A stretch of DNA of 64,000 nt from CAYJFG01 sp051881695 (GTDB taxonomy: Bacteria > Bacillota > Clostridia > Oscillospirales > Acutalibacteraceae): assembly GCA_051881695.1 (NCBI GenBank), contig JBJEQJ010000020.1, positions 1-64,000 of the forward strand, given 5' to 3'. Below the pieces are notes generated by a model. It searched no databases. It saw only the letters and a list, made by a program, of their open reading frames with translations, and was not told where the DNA came from. Positions 43,485 through 51,780 of this stretch are shown here, one piece after another (within the stretch, counting starts at the first letter, position 1; every line of letters begins with the position of its first letter). The position numbers and the translations under genes are program-made.

Positions 43485-43664
43485 TTATTTGGGCATATCA
43501 TCTTTTCTCCGTAAATCTATCGGCTTGTTCGCCGTTTTGGGAATCATCCAAGACCGCCCGAATTTTTGTATTCCGTCTATTCTGCTTTCTTCACATAGTT
43601 TTTGAACACGCCGTTCAGAGATTTCCCATTTCTGCGCCGCTTCCTTAACAGATATATAATCCAT
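43485..43664 (-). CDS. Small excisionase-like helix-turn-helix protein
   Basis: A 59-residue DNA-binding protein starting MDYISVKEAAQKWEISERRVQKLCEESRI, with FGRSWMIPKTANKPID at the end. This is the wHTH found in excisionase/MerR-like stand-alone HTH proteins. The ATG at 43664 has GGAGGGT upstream. It is coupled to the LysR gene (15-bp gap) and closely resembles the N-terminal HTH of the Dam methylase at 63297. Autoregulation via the inverted repeat in its promoter is plausible. Confidence 0.8.
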   Translation of the reverse strand: MDYISVKEAAQKWEISERRVQKLCEESRIDGIQKFGRSWMIPKTANKPIDLRRKDDMPK

Positions 43665-43676
43665 TTTACCCTCCAT

Positions 43677-43738
43677 AAAATACGCATAAACGAACAATCT
43701 TGCAATTATATTTTATTCGGATATGCGTATTTTGTCAA
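43677..43738 (-). promoter_or_regulatory. Promoter and operator-like inverted repeat of the HTH-LysR genes
   Basis: On the minus strand, TTGACA (43738-43733), a 17-bp spacer and TAAAAT (43715-43710) form a good sigma-70 promoter. A perfect 11-bp inverted repeat, AAAATACGCAT at 43677-43687 and ATGCGTATTTT at 43723-43733, brackets the -10 region. Its position suits a binding site for the small HTH protein or LysR. Confidence 0.7.
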
Positions 43739-43755
43739 GGGCGGTAATATGTAAT

Positions 43756-43785
43756 CAAGCCGCCTGCATTTCTGCAAGCGGCTTG
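43756..43785 (-). repeat. GAAA-loop hairpin downstream of the tnpV remnant
   Basis: CAAGCCGC...GCGGCTTG arms with an inner TGCA/TGCA stem close on a GAAA loop (minus-strand reading). The stem is long and strong but has no T-run. It sits six bases after the tnpV stop and may be its transcript end or part of a transposon end. Confidence 0.55.
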
Positions 43786-43790
43786 TGCTT

Positions 43791-44035
43791 TCAGTCGGGA
43801 AATATAACTTCTGCATTTATTATTTCAGATACTTTGTTGCGAATATTATTCATTTTTTGTATCCACAGCATTGCATTTGACACTTTAAGTTGTTCGTTCA
43901 CACCTTCACTTTTTGCCATTTGATTTACGAGCCGAAAAAACATTTCTTCAGCTTGATTGTTTATATCGGAAAGGTAAGAGTTTAGTTTGCCGCTTGTAAG
44001 CAAGTTGGTGTATGTAATTTTACGGTGTGTTTTTA
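43791..44035 (-). pseudogene. tnpV: tnpV remnant, 5' end cut by an insertion sequence
   Basis: The open frame runs from the IS edge at 44035 to a stop at 43791 and encodes KTHRKITYTNLLTSGKLNSYL followed by SEGVNEQLK, MNNIRNKVSEIINAEVIFPD. It is clearly homologous to the nested gene at 8894. The first 30 or so residues (with the usual GxYLIPNL start) are missing because the IS left end lies there. It marks a third, degraded mobile element. Confidence 0.82.
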
Positions 44036-44139
44036 GGGAAACACTGATTAAATAAAAAATTATAATTCTATATTAGAACAATGAATTAAAAACAGGCAGA
44101 AGTATGCTATAATAAAAGAAAAAGCACAGGAGCGATAAA

Positions 44140-45129
44140 ATGAGCCAGATGACATTCAGCGATTACGAGTACAGCTGCCGTAAGAAGAAAACCAAAAGAG
44201 AAGAATTCCTTGATGTAATGGAAGACATAATACCATGGGATGAATGGGTAGAATTTGTAAGACCCTATTATCCCAGCGGAAAGCGTGGCAGACCTACAAA
44301 AGGAATAGAAAAGATGCTGAGAATGTACCTATTACAGGTATGGTTCAATTTATCTGACGAAGGCATAGAAGATGCAATTTATGACAGCTATGCATTCAGA
44401 AAATTTTTGGGTATCAACTTTAATGAAGAACAGGTACCTGATGCAACTACTCTCTTGAAATTCAGACATCTTCTGGAGAAAAATCATATAGGAGAGCAAT
44501 TATTCCGTGCTATCAATTACGTGCTTGAACAAGGTGGAGCTATGATGAAAGGCGGAACTATTGTTGACGCTACAATCATAAATGCACCAAGTTCAACCAA
44601 AAACAAGGAAAAAGCAAGAGACCCTGAAATGCACCAGACTAAAAAGGGCAATGAATGTCGATTCGGTATGAAATGTCATATCGGCGTAGATGCCGGAACA
44701 GGTTATGTTCATACGGTTACAGCCACATCGGCAAATGTCCATGATATTACAGAAACTCATAATCTGTTGCGTGAAGACGATGAGGTTGTGTACGGAGATT
44801 CGGGATATATAGGAATAGAAAAGCGTGAAGAAATAAAAACAGATGAAAATTTAAGTAAGATAGATTTCCGAATTACACGCAGACCAAGCAGTCTTCCTAA
44901 AGTATCCGACAACTCCATAGACTGGGAAAGATACATTGACAATCGAAAATCATCGGTACGCTCCAAAGTTGAACACGCATTTCATATCATCAAAAACAGA
45001 TTTGGCTTCAACAAAGTTCGATATCGTGGAATAGCCAAAAATCTTAATAAATTGAATGTGCTGTTTGCCAGTGCCAATTTGCTGATGTATGCAGAAGCGA
45101 AAAAACGCTCTGTACCAACCAGGGGATAA
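44140..45129 (+). CDS. IS5-family DDE transposase
   Basis: A 329-residue transposase. A N-terminal DUF772-like domain (FSDYEYSCRKKKTKREEFLDVMEDIIPWDEWVEFV) is followed by the DDE core: D in GGTIVDATIINAPSS, D in VVYGDSGYIGIEKRE, E in VRSKVEHAFHIIKNRFGFNKVRYRG with the Y-x2-R-x3-E-like region. This identifies the IS5 group. A CAGGAG ribosome binding site precedes the ATG. It appears intact and may be active, as all three acidic residues are present. Confidence 0.93.
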   Translation: MSQMTFSDYEYSCRKKKTKREEFLDVMEDIIPWDEWVEFVRPYYPSGKRGRPTKGIEKMLRMYLLQVWFNLSDEGIEDAIYDSYAFRKFLGINFNEEQVPDATTLLKFRHLLEKNHIGEQLFRAINYVLEQGGAMMKGGTIVDATIINAPSSTKNKEKARDPEMHQTKKGNECRFGMKCHIGVDAGTGYVHTVTATSANVHDITETHNLLREDDEVVYGDSGYIGIEKREEIKTDENLSKIDFRITRRPSSLPKVSDNSIDWERYIDNRKSSVRSKVEHAFHIIKNRFGFNKVRYRGIAKNLNKLNVLFASANLLMYAEAKKRSVPTRG

Positions 45130-45137
45130 CTATACCC

Positions 45138-45160
45138 TTTTGAGGGTAAAACCCTCAAAA
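45138..45160 (+). terminator. Transposase terminator
   Basis: TTTTGAGGG (45138-45146) and CCCTCAAAA (45152-45160) form a perfect 9-bp stem with a TAAAA loop, inside the IS right end. The symmetric A/T arms would let it stop transcripts from either side. Confidence 0.75.
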
Positions 45161-45266
45161 AAGATAAGATATAAGCGGATAAAGCTTTATTTGGTAAAAC
45201 CCTGCGATTAATTTTAACTTCATCACTTGTATATCGCTCGACATGCTGATTTATTCAGCGTTTCCC

Positions 45267-45691
45267 TAAATCAACAAGCAAGTCTATATCCTGCCGATAA
45301 TGAAGCTGGTGGACCTATGCGAGAAATTGGTGAACAGTGGATCGGTAAGCGAGTGGTTGATTGCATAGGCTTGATAAAATCTTACGCTTGGTATAATCCT
45401 GCCAATGGTGATATCGTTGTAGGCTCAAACGGATTTACAGATTGTGGAGCAAATTCAATTTGGAGCTATGTTACTGAAAGCGGTGATATATCAACTATGC
45501 CCGATACAGCTGGTCTTGCTGTTTGGATGGACGATCACATCGGAGTGTACATAGGCAACGGTGAAGTTATCGAAGCACAAGGAACTGCTTATGGTGTTGT
45601 CAAAACCAAACTTGATGGTCGTGGTTGGACAAAGTGGCTGAAGATTCCGAATATTAAATATGTGGAGGAAAAGAAAAATGAAAAAGGTTAG
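45267..45691 (+). pseudogene. C-terminal fragment of an NlpC/P60-type wall hydrolase
   Basis: The frame is joined to the right end of the IS and then reads NQQASLYPADNEAGG, followed by IGKRVVDCIGLIKSYAWY (catalytic Cys in VVDCIGL), then GLAVWMDDHIGVYIGNGEVIEAQG with the catalytic His, ending in TKWLKIPNI. These are features of NlpC/P60 amidase-like proteins of mobile elements and prophages. The N-terminal third is missing, replaced by the IS. A frame-open reading from 45227 uses IS sequence. The remnant catalytic domain could still fold, but expression is doubtful. Confidence 0.78.
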
Positions 45692-45923
45692 TGTAAACAT
45701 AATGTACGACAGCGAAAAGCTGTCAGCAATTAAGCTGTATATGTCACAGCGAGATATGGATATCAAGAATGAGCTTGAAAAATCAGTTGATGCTTTGTAT
45801 TCAAAATATGTTCCTGCAAATGTCAGAGAATTTATTGATATGAAATCAACTATTACAAAACCAAGCAAAACTAAAACTGAAAAATCAGACTCCGAAGAAA
45901 ACGATTCAGGTGGTGAGCTATGA
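45678..45923 (+). CDS. DUF6103-type small element protein
   Basis: An 81-residue protein starting MKKVSVNIMYDSEKLSAIKLYMSQRDMDIKNELEKSVDALYSKYVPANVREFIDMK, with a charged C-terminal tail. The block of KLSA.K...E.....EL.KS.D.LY.K.VP..VREFI is characteristic, as I recall, of the DUF6103 family found between NlpC/P60 and amidoligase genes in conjugative elements. It has GGAGG eight to twelve bases before ATG 45678. It overlaps the NlpC fragment by 14 bases and the amidoligase by four. The role is unknown. Confidence 0.75.
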   Translation: MKKVSVNIMYDSEKLSAIKLYMSQRDMDIKNELEKSVDALYSKYVPANVREFIDMKSTITKPSKTKTEKSDSEENDSGGEL

Positions 45924-46672
45924 AAAGTCAAAACTTCGGAATAGAAATTGAAATGACCGGTATCACACGAAGCACAGCTTCAAAGGTGATAGCCGGTTAT
46001 TTTAATACCACAGCAACACACGTTGGTGGCGTGTATGATTCATATTCAATTCGTGATAGTGATGATAGACAATGGAAAATTGTGCGTGATGCAAGTGTCC
46101 GTTGCGAAAATCGTTCAGGACAGAATGCAAGTGCATTGTATTCTGTGGAGTTCGTTTCTCCAATATGCACTTATGATGATATTGAAACAATACAAGAGTT
46201 AGTACGAAAGTTGCGTGGAGCTGGTGCAAGAGTTAATTCCTCCTGCGGTATTCATGTGCATATTAACGCTTCACCGCATACACCTAAAACACTTCGCAAC
46301 ATCGTAAACATTATGGCTTCAAAGGAAGATTTGCTTTACAAGTCATTGAAAGTTAGTGTATCACGTGAGCATTACTGTCAAAAGATGGACACAAGATTTC
46401 TTGATGAAATAAATAATCGTCCTCCAATGTCAATGGAGCAATTAAAATCAATGTGGTATGATGGTGGTGATTACAGCTTCAGGCATTACGATGACACACG
46501 CTATCACGCACTTAATCTTCATAGTGTGTTTAATAAAGGTACGATTGAGTTCAGACTATTCAATTCATCACTACACGCAGGAGTAGTCAAGACCTCCGTA
46601 AGGCAGGGCTTATTGAAACTACGCAAAGATATAGAACTAAAGGTGGTACTAGTACGCTGTTATTTAAACTGA
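45920..46672 (+). pseudogene. Amidoligase-family protein, C-terminus replaced by a rearrangement
   Basis: The first 220 residues are an amidoligase (ATP-grasp-like, COOH-NH2 ligase): FGIEIEMTGITRSTASKVIA, then EFVSPICTYDDIETIQELVRKLRGAGARVN, CGIHVHINASPHTP and GTIEFRLFNSSLHAG. These motifs hold the Glu, His and Arg residues of the active site. After about residue 222 the sequence no longer fits the family, which normally continues another 50-100 residues. In the +2 frame from 46591 an unrelated fragment begins. It therefore looks like a truncated gene with a new out-of-frame tail. The ATG at 45920 overlaps the previous stop (ATGA). Confidence 0.75.
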
Positions 46673-46683
46673 AACAAAAATAA
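46591..46683 (+). pseudogene. C-terminal winged-helix fragment joined to the amidoligase
   Basis: In the frame that differs from the amidoligase the sequence reads DLRKAGLIETTQRYRTKGG, followed by TSTLLFKLK and a TAA stop. DL..AGLIE.....G..S..F.L is the usual end of a winged-helix domain, such as that of replication initiator or helix-turn-helix proteins. The 5' part is absent. It records an illegitimate join between two gene fragments near 46,590. Confidence 0.5.
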
Positions 46684-46685
46684 AA

Positions 46686-46722
46686 ACACCTGTATCAAAC
46701 AAAACGCTTTTGATACAGGTGT
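46686..46722 (-). terminator. Terminator of the lacI-type repressor gene
   Basis: ACACCTGTATCAAA (46686-46699) pairs with TTTGATACAGGTGT (46709-46722), a perfect 14-bp stem. On the minus strand it follows the repressor stop at once and runs into a T-run (the A tract at 46682-46686). Confidence 0.85.
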
Positions 46723-46726
46723 AATT

Positions 46727-47731
46727 TTAAATTTCTTTACAAGAGTTTCTAATTTCGATTTTACAAGGGAGTTTAATTCGCATAGGAGATGGAATAGATT
46801 TTTGTCCTGATGTAACCATATTATATACAATCGACACACCATACATTCCCATTGCGTAAACAGGGGCACTCATAGTTGTAAGCGGTGGGTTTGTATAGTT
46901 TGAAATTTCGGTATTGTCAAAGCCTATTATGGAAATGTCCTCAGGAACCCTATATCCCCTATCTTGCAATGCTCGCATAGCACCAATTGCAATCGGATCA
47001 CTTGCGGCGAATATTGCAGTAGGTAAATTACCTTTGTCAATCATATCACACATTGCATTATGTGCAGATGAAATATTAAACTCCGTCATACCTATATATT
47101 CTTTATATTCAATACTATTAGCTTCGCAGTATTCTTTGAAGATGCCAAGTCGTTCATCAGGCAAAGAAGAATTATCTTCTATAGTTTCTATCCCACCAAG
47201 AAAACCGATTTTTTTGTGACCTAAGTTATTTAAATAATCCAATGCACAAGTTACGGCTTGTTTGAAATCAAGTGTAATAGATGTAATATCAGCATCTTCA
47301 ACAGGCATATCTAAGAAAACAATATTATCAGTAATATTTTTAAGTTCTTGGATTTCTTGTTTACTAAACTTACCTAAACAAAGTAAGCCGTCAACCTCGC
47401 TTAAGGCTTCAAAGTAATCCACATCTGTCTTAAATTTACGGATAATGTTTATCTTGTTTTGTGAACAGCAGTCCTCTATGCCGTGACGCATCATTAAATA
47501 GTATTGATCTTCCATTTCCTGAACAGCGGAAAACCATTGTAATATACCAATAGTGCAGTTTGGTGAGGAAATCACTTTCTTTTTCTTAATATAATTAAGT
47601 TCATTGGCGGCATTTAGAACCCTTTGTTTAGTTTCAGGAGAAGTACTCAGAGTTGTATCATTATTAAGAATTCTTGACACCGTAGCAACAGAAACATTAG
47701 CTTTTTTAGCAACATCACGTATTGTAGCCAA
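46727..47731 (-). CDS. LacI/GalR-family repressor of the gal-lac operon
   Basis: About 334 residues starting at TTG 47731, with GAGGTG seven bases upstream; no ATG fits. The N-terminal HTH is ATIRDVAKKANVSVATVSRILNND. The ligand-binding domain has the periplasmic-binding fold (FASDPIAIGAMRALQDRGYRVPEDISIIGFDNTEIS). Divergent transcription from galK, and inverted repeats between them, indicate that it represses the operon and itself until a galactose-type inducer binds. The signature and context make the function likely, although inducer identity is inferred. Confidence 0.92.
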   Translation of the reverse strand: MATIRDVAKKANVSVATVSRILNNDTTLSTSPETKQRVLNAANELNYIKKKKVISSPNCTIGILQWFSAVQEMEDQYYLMMRHGIEDCCSQNKINIIRKFKTDVDYFEALSEVDGLLCLGKFSKQEIQELKNITDNIVFLDMPVEDADITSITLDFKQAVTCALDYLNNLGHKKIGFLGGIETIEDNSSLPDERLGIFKEYCEANSIEYKEYIGMTEFNISSAHNAMCDMIDKGNLPTAIFAASDPIAIGAMRALQDRGYRVPEDISIIGFDNTEISNYTNPPLTTMSAPVYAMGMYGVSIVYNMVTSGQKSIPSPMRIKLPCKIEIRNSCKEI

Positions 47732-47759
47732 TAAAATCACCTCTTTTACGTCTTTATTA

Positions 47760-47775
47760 TAGTAAATGTTTACTA
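47760..47775. promoter_or_regulatory. Operator-like palindrome near the repressor start
   Basis: TAGTAAA (47760-47766), a TG centre and TTTACTA (47769-47775). The 7-bp perfect half-sites and two-base centre have the size of LacI-family operators. It lies 29 bases upstream of the repressor start codon, suggesting autorepression. Confidence 0.75.
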
Positions 47776-47839
47776 AAAAATCAAGCGGTAATTTGTTCAA
47801 AACACAGAAAAACTGTATTTTACTTAAAAATAGATAAAT

Positions 47840-47883
47840 TTTACTAAAATCCAATTGACATTTTAGTAAATATAAATTATAAT
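47840..47883 (+). promoter_or_regulatory. Consensus promoter with operator half-sites for the gal-lac operon
   Basis: TTGACA (47855-47860), a 17-bp spacer and TATAAT (47878-47883) match the consensus sigma-70 promoter. TTTACTAAAA (47840-47849) lies upstream and its inverted copy TTTTAGTAAA (47861-47870) lies inside the spacer, sharing the TTTACTA half-site of the palindrome at 47760. A bound repressor would cover the -35 element. A strong promoter blocked by several operator copies fits inducible control, with DNA looping possible between the two operators 80 bp apart. Confidence 0.85.
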
Positions 47884-47944
47884 TTAGTTAACAAAGAGGT
47901 AAACAAACAAAAATCAAAAATTATTTTAATAAAGGGTGGGCATA

Positions 47945-49225
47945 ATGATCAATTCAGTAACAGCAAGAGAAAACTTAACAAACAAAACATACGATACATT
48001 GCTTGAAGATATCTATGTTGACAAATCCTTAGTTGATTATCACAGAGAAAGATACATAAAAGCAATCAAACAGTATGAAACACTTTTCTGTCAGGACGAA
48101 ATTAGCATATTCAGTGCTCCAGGCAGAAGCGAAGTTTGCGGAAACCACACTGACCATCAACACGGTAAGGTTCTTGCAACATCAATCAATCTTGACACTA
48201 TCGCAGTAGTAGCTAAAAACAATTCAAATGTTATCAAGCTTGTTTCTGATGGCTATGATATGGCAACTATCGATATTGATGATTTAGCTGTAAGAGAAAA
48301 TGAAGCTGGTAACACAGAAAGTCTAATCCGAGGTGTTCTTAAAGGTCTTAAAGATAGAGGTTATGCTATCGGAGGTTTTAATGCTTATACAACAAGTGAT
48401 GTTCTTGTTGGCTCAGGTCTTTCTTCTTCTGCAGCTTTTGAAAACGTTATCGGCACAATCATCTCAGGTTTGTTTAACGATATGAGTATTGACCCTGTTG
48501 TTATTGCTCAAGTGTCACAGTTTGCAGAAAATGTTTACTTCAAAAAGCCTTGCGGACTTATGGATCAGATGGCTTGTTCAGTAGGCGGTATGATTAACAT
48601 TGATTTTAAAGATCCTCAAAATCCTATCGTTAATAAGATTGACGTTGATTTTGAAAAGTACAACTATAGTCTTTGTATTGTAGATACAAAAGGCTCTCAC
48701 GTAGATTTAACTGATGACTATGCAATGATTCCTTTAGAAATGAAAAAGGTTGCAAATTATTTTGGTAAGGACGTTTTAAGAGAATGTGATTCAAATGAAT
48801 TCTTTCTTAATCTGGCTGAAATCAGAAAAGAAGTTGGAGACAGAGCTGTTTTAAGAGCATTCCATTTCTTTAGAGAAGAAAAAAATGTTGCTGCCGCTGT
48901 AGATGCTCTCAAAAATGATGATTTTGATACTTTCTTAAAGGTTATTAAGAAGTCAGGTAACTCTTCATTTAAATATTTGCAGAATGTTTACGCAAGCAGA
49001 GATATTCAGAATCAGAATGTATCAATTGCTTTAGCATTAAGCGGTGAGCTTTTACAGAAATACGGTGTATGCAGAGTTCACGGTGGTGGCTTCGCAGGAA
49101 CTATACAGGCATTTGTATATAACGATTTTGTTGAGACATACAGAGATTTTATTGATTCAGTATTCGGAAAAAATTCTTGCCATATTCTTAAAGTAAGAAA
49201 ACACGGCAGTATCCAGGTTATTTAA
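47945..49225 (+). CDS. galK: Galactokinase
   Basis: A 426-residue GHMP kinase that phosphorylates galactose at C1, the first Leloir step. The N-terminal signature is SAPGRSEVCGNHTDHQHGKVLATSINLDT; the ATP loop VLVGSGLSSSAAFENVIG follows near residue 155; CGLMDQMACSVGG and the C-terminal CRVHGGGFAGTIQAFV complete the set. The start at 47945 follows AAAGGGTGGG. It is the first gene in the operon, and galE follows after 12 bases. No truncation. Confidence 0.96.
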   Translation: MINSVTARENLTNKTYDTLLEDIYVDKSLVDYHRERYIKAIKQYETLFCQDEISIFSAPGRSEVCGNHTDHQHGKVLATSINLDTIAVVAKNNSNVIKLVSDGYDMATIDIDDLAVRENEAGNTESLIRGVLKGLKDRGYAIGGFNAYTTSDVLVGSGLSSSAAFENVIGTIISGLFNDMSIDPVVIAQVSQFAENVYFKKPCGLMDQMACSVGGMINIDFKDPQNPIVNKIDVDFEKYNYSLCIVDTKGSHVDLTDDYAMIPLEMKKVANYFGKDVLRECDSNEFFLNLAEIRKEVGDRAVLRAFHFFREEKNVAAAVDALKNDDFDTFLKVIKKSGNSSFKYLQNVYASRDIQNQNVSIALALSGELLQKYGVCRVHGGGFAGTIQAFVYNDFVETYRDFIDSVFGKNSCHILKVRKHGSIQVI

Positions 49226-49237
49226 GGAGGTTCACTT

Positions 49238-50233
49238 ATGAAAATTCTCGTTCTTGGCGGTGCAGGATATATCGGTTCACACACAGTTTATAGACTTATT
49301 GAGCAAGGTCATAAGGTTGTTGTTTTTGACAATTTTGAAACAGGCTATTATGAAGCAATACATCCAGATGCAGAAGTTTACGAAGGTGATCTTCGTAACA
49401 GAGCTGACATTGACAACGTCTTTGATGAAGAATCCGACATTGATGCAGTAATTCATTTTGCGGCTAACTCCCTTGTTGGAGAAAGTATGGTAAAACCGCT
49501 AAAGTATTATGACAACAACATTTGCGGAACAAAGGTACTCCTTGAATCTATGGTTGCTCATAATATAAACAGAATTGTATTTTCATCAACAGCGGCAACC
49601 TATGGTGAGCCAATACATACTCCTATTCTTGAAAACGATCCGACTAATCCAACTAACTGTTACGGTGAAACAAAAAGGGCTATGGAAAGAATGTTTTACT
49701 GGACAGAACAGGCTCACGGTATGAAGTATGTGTCACTTCGTTACTTCAATGCTTGTGGTGCTCATATTAGCGGAAAAATCGGAGAAGCTCATAATCCTGA
49801 GTCACATCTTATTCCGATTATTTTACAAACAGCAAATGGCACAAGAGACCATATAAGTGTATTCGGAACAGATTATGATACACCTGACGGAACCTGTATT
49901 CGTGACTACATTCACGTAACCGACCTTGCACAGGCTCACATCCTAGCTGTTGAATATCTTATTAACGGTGGAGAAAGTGATATTTTCAACCTTGGTAATG
50001 GAGTTGGATTTTCGGTTAAAAAGGTTATCGAAACAGCAAAAAAAGTTACAGGAAAAGAGATAAAAGTAGTTGAAGAAAATCGAAGAGCCGGTGACCCTGC
50101 TGTTCTGATAGCATCAAGCGAAAAAGCTAAAAAGGTGCTTGGCTGGAATCCTCAATATAATGAGCTTTCTACAATAATTGAAACTGCCTGGAAATGGCAT
50201 AGTACACATCCAAACGGATATAAATCAAATTAA
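49238..50233 (+). CDS. galE: UDP-glucose 4-epimerase
   Basis: A 331-residue short-chain dehydrogenase/epimerase that interconverts UDP-galactose and UDP-glucose. GGAGYIGSHTVYRLIEQGHKV is the N-terminal NAD-binding motif, VIHFAANSLVGES the substrate-site segment, FSSTAATYGEP the Ser region, and NCYGETKRAMERMF carries the catalytic Tyr and Lys. The operon order galK-galE-galT is usual in Firmicutes. AAGGAGG is five bases before the ATG. Confidence 0.96.
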   Translation: MKILVLGGAGYIGSHTVYRLIEQGHKVVVFDNFETGYYEAIHPDAEVYEGDLRNRADIDNVFDEESDIDAVIHFAANSLVGESMVKPLKYYDNNICGTKVLLESMVAHNINRIVFSSTAATYGEPIHTPILENDPTNPTNCYGETKRAMERMFYWTEQAHGMKYVSLRYFNACGAHISGKIGEAHNPESHLIPIILQTANGTRDHISVFGTDYDTPDGTCIRDYIHVTDLAQAHILAVEYLINGGESDIFNLGNGVGFSVKKVIETAKKVTGKEIKVVEENRRAGDPAVLIASSEKAKKVLGWNPQYNELSTIIETAWKWHSTHPNGYKSN

Positions 50234-50252
50234 CAGAAAGGAAGGGCGTTTT

Positions 50253-51767
50253 ATGAAAACAAGTATTTACAGTCAGATTATTAGACTCGTGTCTTATGGA
50301 ATAAACACCGGTCTTATAGAACCGGAAGATAAAACTTATGTAGTAAACACACTTATGGAAATTTACAATCTTACAGAGCCTGATGGCGATTATGATATGT
50401 CTCTGACAGATGATAACGAAAAAAATCTTGAAGAAATCCTAAAAAATCTCTTGGACCTTGCGTATAAAAAAGAACTTCTCCCTGAAAATACAATTACCTA
50501 TCGTGACTTGTTTGACGTAAAGCTTATGAGCGTTCTTGTAAAACGTCCTTCAGAAATTATAAAAGACTTTTGGAGAGATTATGACATATCACCTGAGAGG
50601 GCAACTGATAATTACTATAAGCTCAGTTGTGACAGTGATTACATAAGAAGATACAGAATCAAAAAAGATTTAAAATGGCAGACAACCACCGAGTACGGTG
50701 ATATTGATATTACAATAAATCTTTCAAAACCTGAGAAAGACCCAAAGGCTATTGCAGCGGCAAAGCTACAAAAACAGTCAGGTTATCCTAAATGCCTTCT
50801 TTGCAGAGAAAACGAAGGCTATATGGGCAGAATAAATCATCCGGCAAGACAAAACCATAGAATTATACCTATTGATATAAACGATAGTGAATGGTTTATG
50901 CAGTATTCACCTTATGTTTACTACAATGAACATTGCATAGTATTCAATGGTGAACACACACCAATGGTTATTGATAATACGACATTTACGAAATTGTTTG
51001 ATTTTATTTCATTGTTTCCTCATTACATAATCGGCTCAAATGCCGACCTTCCGATTGTGGGCGGCTCTATTCTTACACACGAGCATTTTCAGGGTGGCAG
51101 ATATGAGTTTGCTCTCAATCGAGCAGAGGTAGAACGAAAATTTGAAGTAAAAGGTTATGAAGATGTTGAATGTGGCATTGTAAAGTGGCCTATGTCAGTA
51201 GTCAGACTTACAGGCGAAAACAGCGAAAATATAAAATCGCTCGCCTGTCATATTCTTGATAAATGGAGAAATTACACAGACGAAGAAGCTTTTATATTTG
51301 CAGAAACAAACGGTGAACTACACAACACAATAACTCCGATAGCTTCAAAAAAGAATGGTAAGTTTGTTCTTGATTTAGTGTTAAGAAACAATATTACAAC
51401 AGATGAACACCCAATGGGAGTTTATCACCCTCACGCAAAGCTTCACAATATTAAAAAAGAAAATATCGGACTTATCGAAGTTATGGGTCTTGCAGTTTTA
51501 CCTTCAAGACTCAAAAATGAAATGAATTTAATTGAAGATGCTATTTTAAACGGCTACGATATTTCAGAAATTGACGAAATAAGTAAGCACGCTAACTGGG
51601 TTTATGAGTTTATGAACAAATACGATACAGTTGATGCAGATAACATTGATGAGATAATTAAAGACGAAATCGGAAAAGTATTCCTTGAAGTTTTGAAAGA
51701 CGCAGGAGTGTTTAAAAGAACACCTCAAGGTCAGCAGTCATTTGATAAATTTATAGAAACATTATGA
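50253..51767 (+). CDS. galT: UTP-hexose-1-phosphate uridylyltransferase, type 2
   Basis: A 504-residue galactose-1-phosphate uridylyltransferase of the Firmicutes type-2 family, larger than the E. coli enzyme of about 350 residues. GYPKCLLCRENEGYMGRINHPARQNHRIIPID is the N-terminal signature, and GGSILTHEHFQGGRYEFAL holds the H-x-H-x-Q nucleophile motif. It converts UDP-glucose plus galactose-1-phosphate to UDP-galactose and glucose-1-phosphate. The ATG at 50253 follows AAAGGAAGGG. The gene starts 19 bases after galE. Confidence 0.95.
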   Translation: MKTSIYSQIIRLVSYGINTGLIEPEDKTYVVNTLMEIYNLTEPDGDYDMSLTDDNEKNLEEILKNLLDLAYKKELLPENTITYRDLFDVKLMSVLVKRPSEIIKDFWRDYDISPERATDNYYKLSCDSDYIRRYRIKKDLKWQTTTEYGDIDITINLSKPEKDPKAIAAAKLQKQSGYPKCLLCRENEGYMGRINHPARQNHRIIPIDINDSEWFMQYSPYVYYNEHCIVFNGEHTPMVIDNTTFTKLFDFISLFPHYIIGSNADLPIVGGSILTHEHFQGGRYEFALNRAEVERKFEVKGYEDVECGIVKWPMSVVRLTGENSENIKSLACHILDKWRNYTDEEAFIFAETNGELHNTITPIASKKNGKFVLDLVLRNNITTDEHPMGVYHPHAKLHNIKKENIGLIEVMGLAVLPSRLKNEMNLIEDAILNGYDISEIDEISKHANWVYEFMNKYDTVDADNIDEIIKDEIGKVFLEVLKDAGVFKRTPQGQQSFDKFIETL

Positions 51768-51780
51768 TGGAGGTGCAGTT

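Larger units (their letters stand above)
44036..45266 (+). mobile_element. Complete IS5-type insertion sequence (about 1.23 kb)
   Basis: The ends are imperfect inverted repeats: GGGAAACACTGATTAAAT at the left and, in reverse, GGGAAACGCTGAATAAAT at the right. One transposase gene lies between them, followed by a hairpin terminator. The flanking trinucleotides are TTA on the left and TAA on the right, so there is no identical target duplication. The genes on the two sides are unrelated, and a deletion after insertion is likely. A second, partial copy lies at 57481-57752 in the opposite orientation. Confidence 0.88.

Noticed and set aside
45227..45266. First codons of a possible NlpC/P60 gene starting inside the IS
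   Set aside because: These codons belong to the IS right end. The similarity to wall hydrolases starts only after the inverted repeat, so the gene is a truncated fragment.
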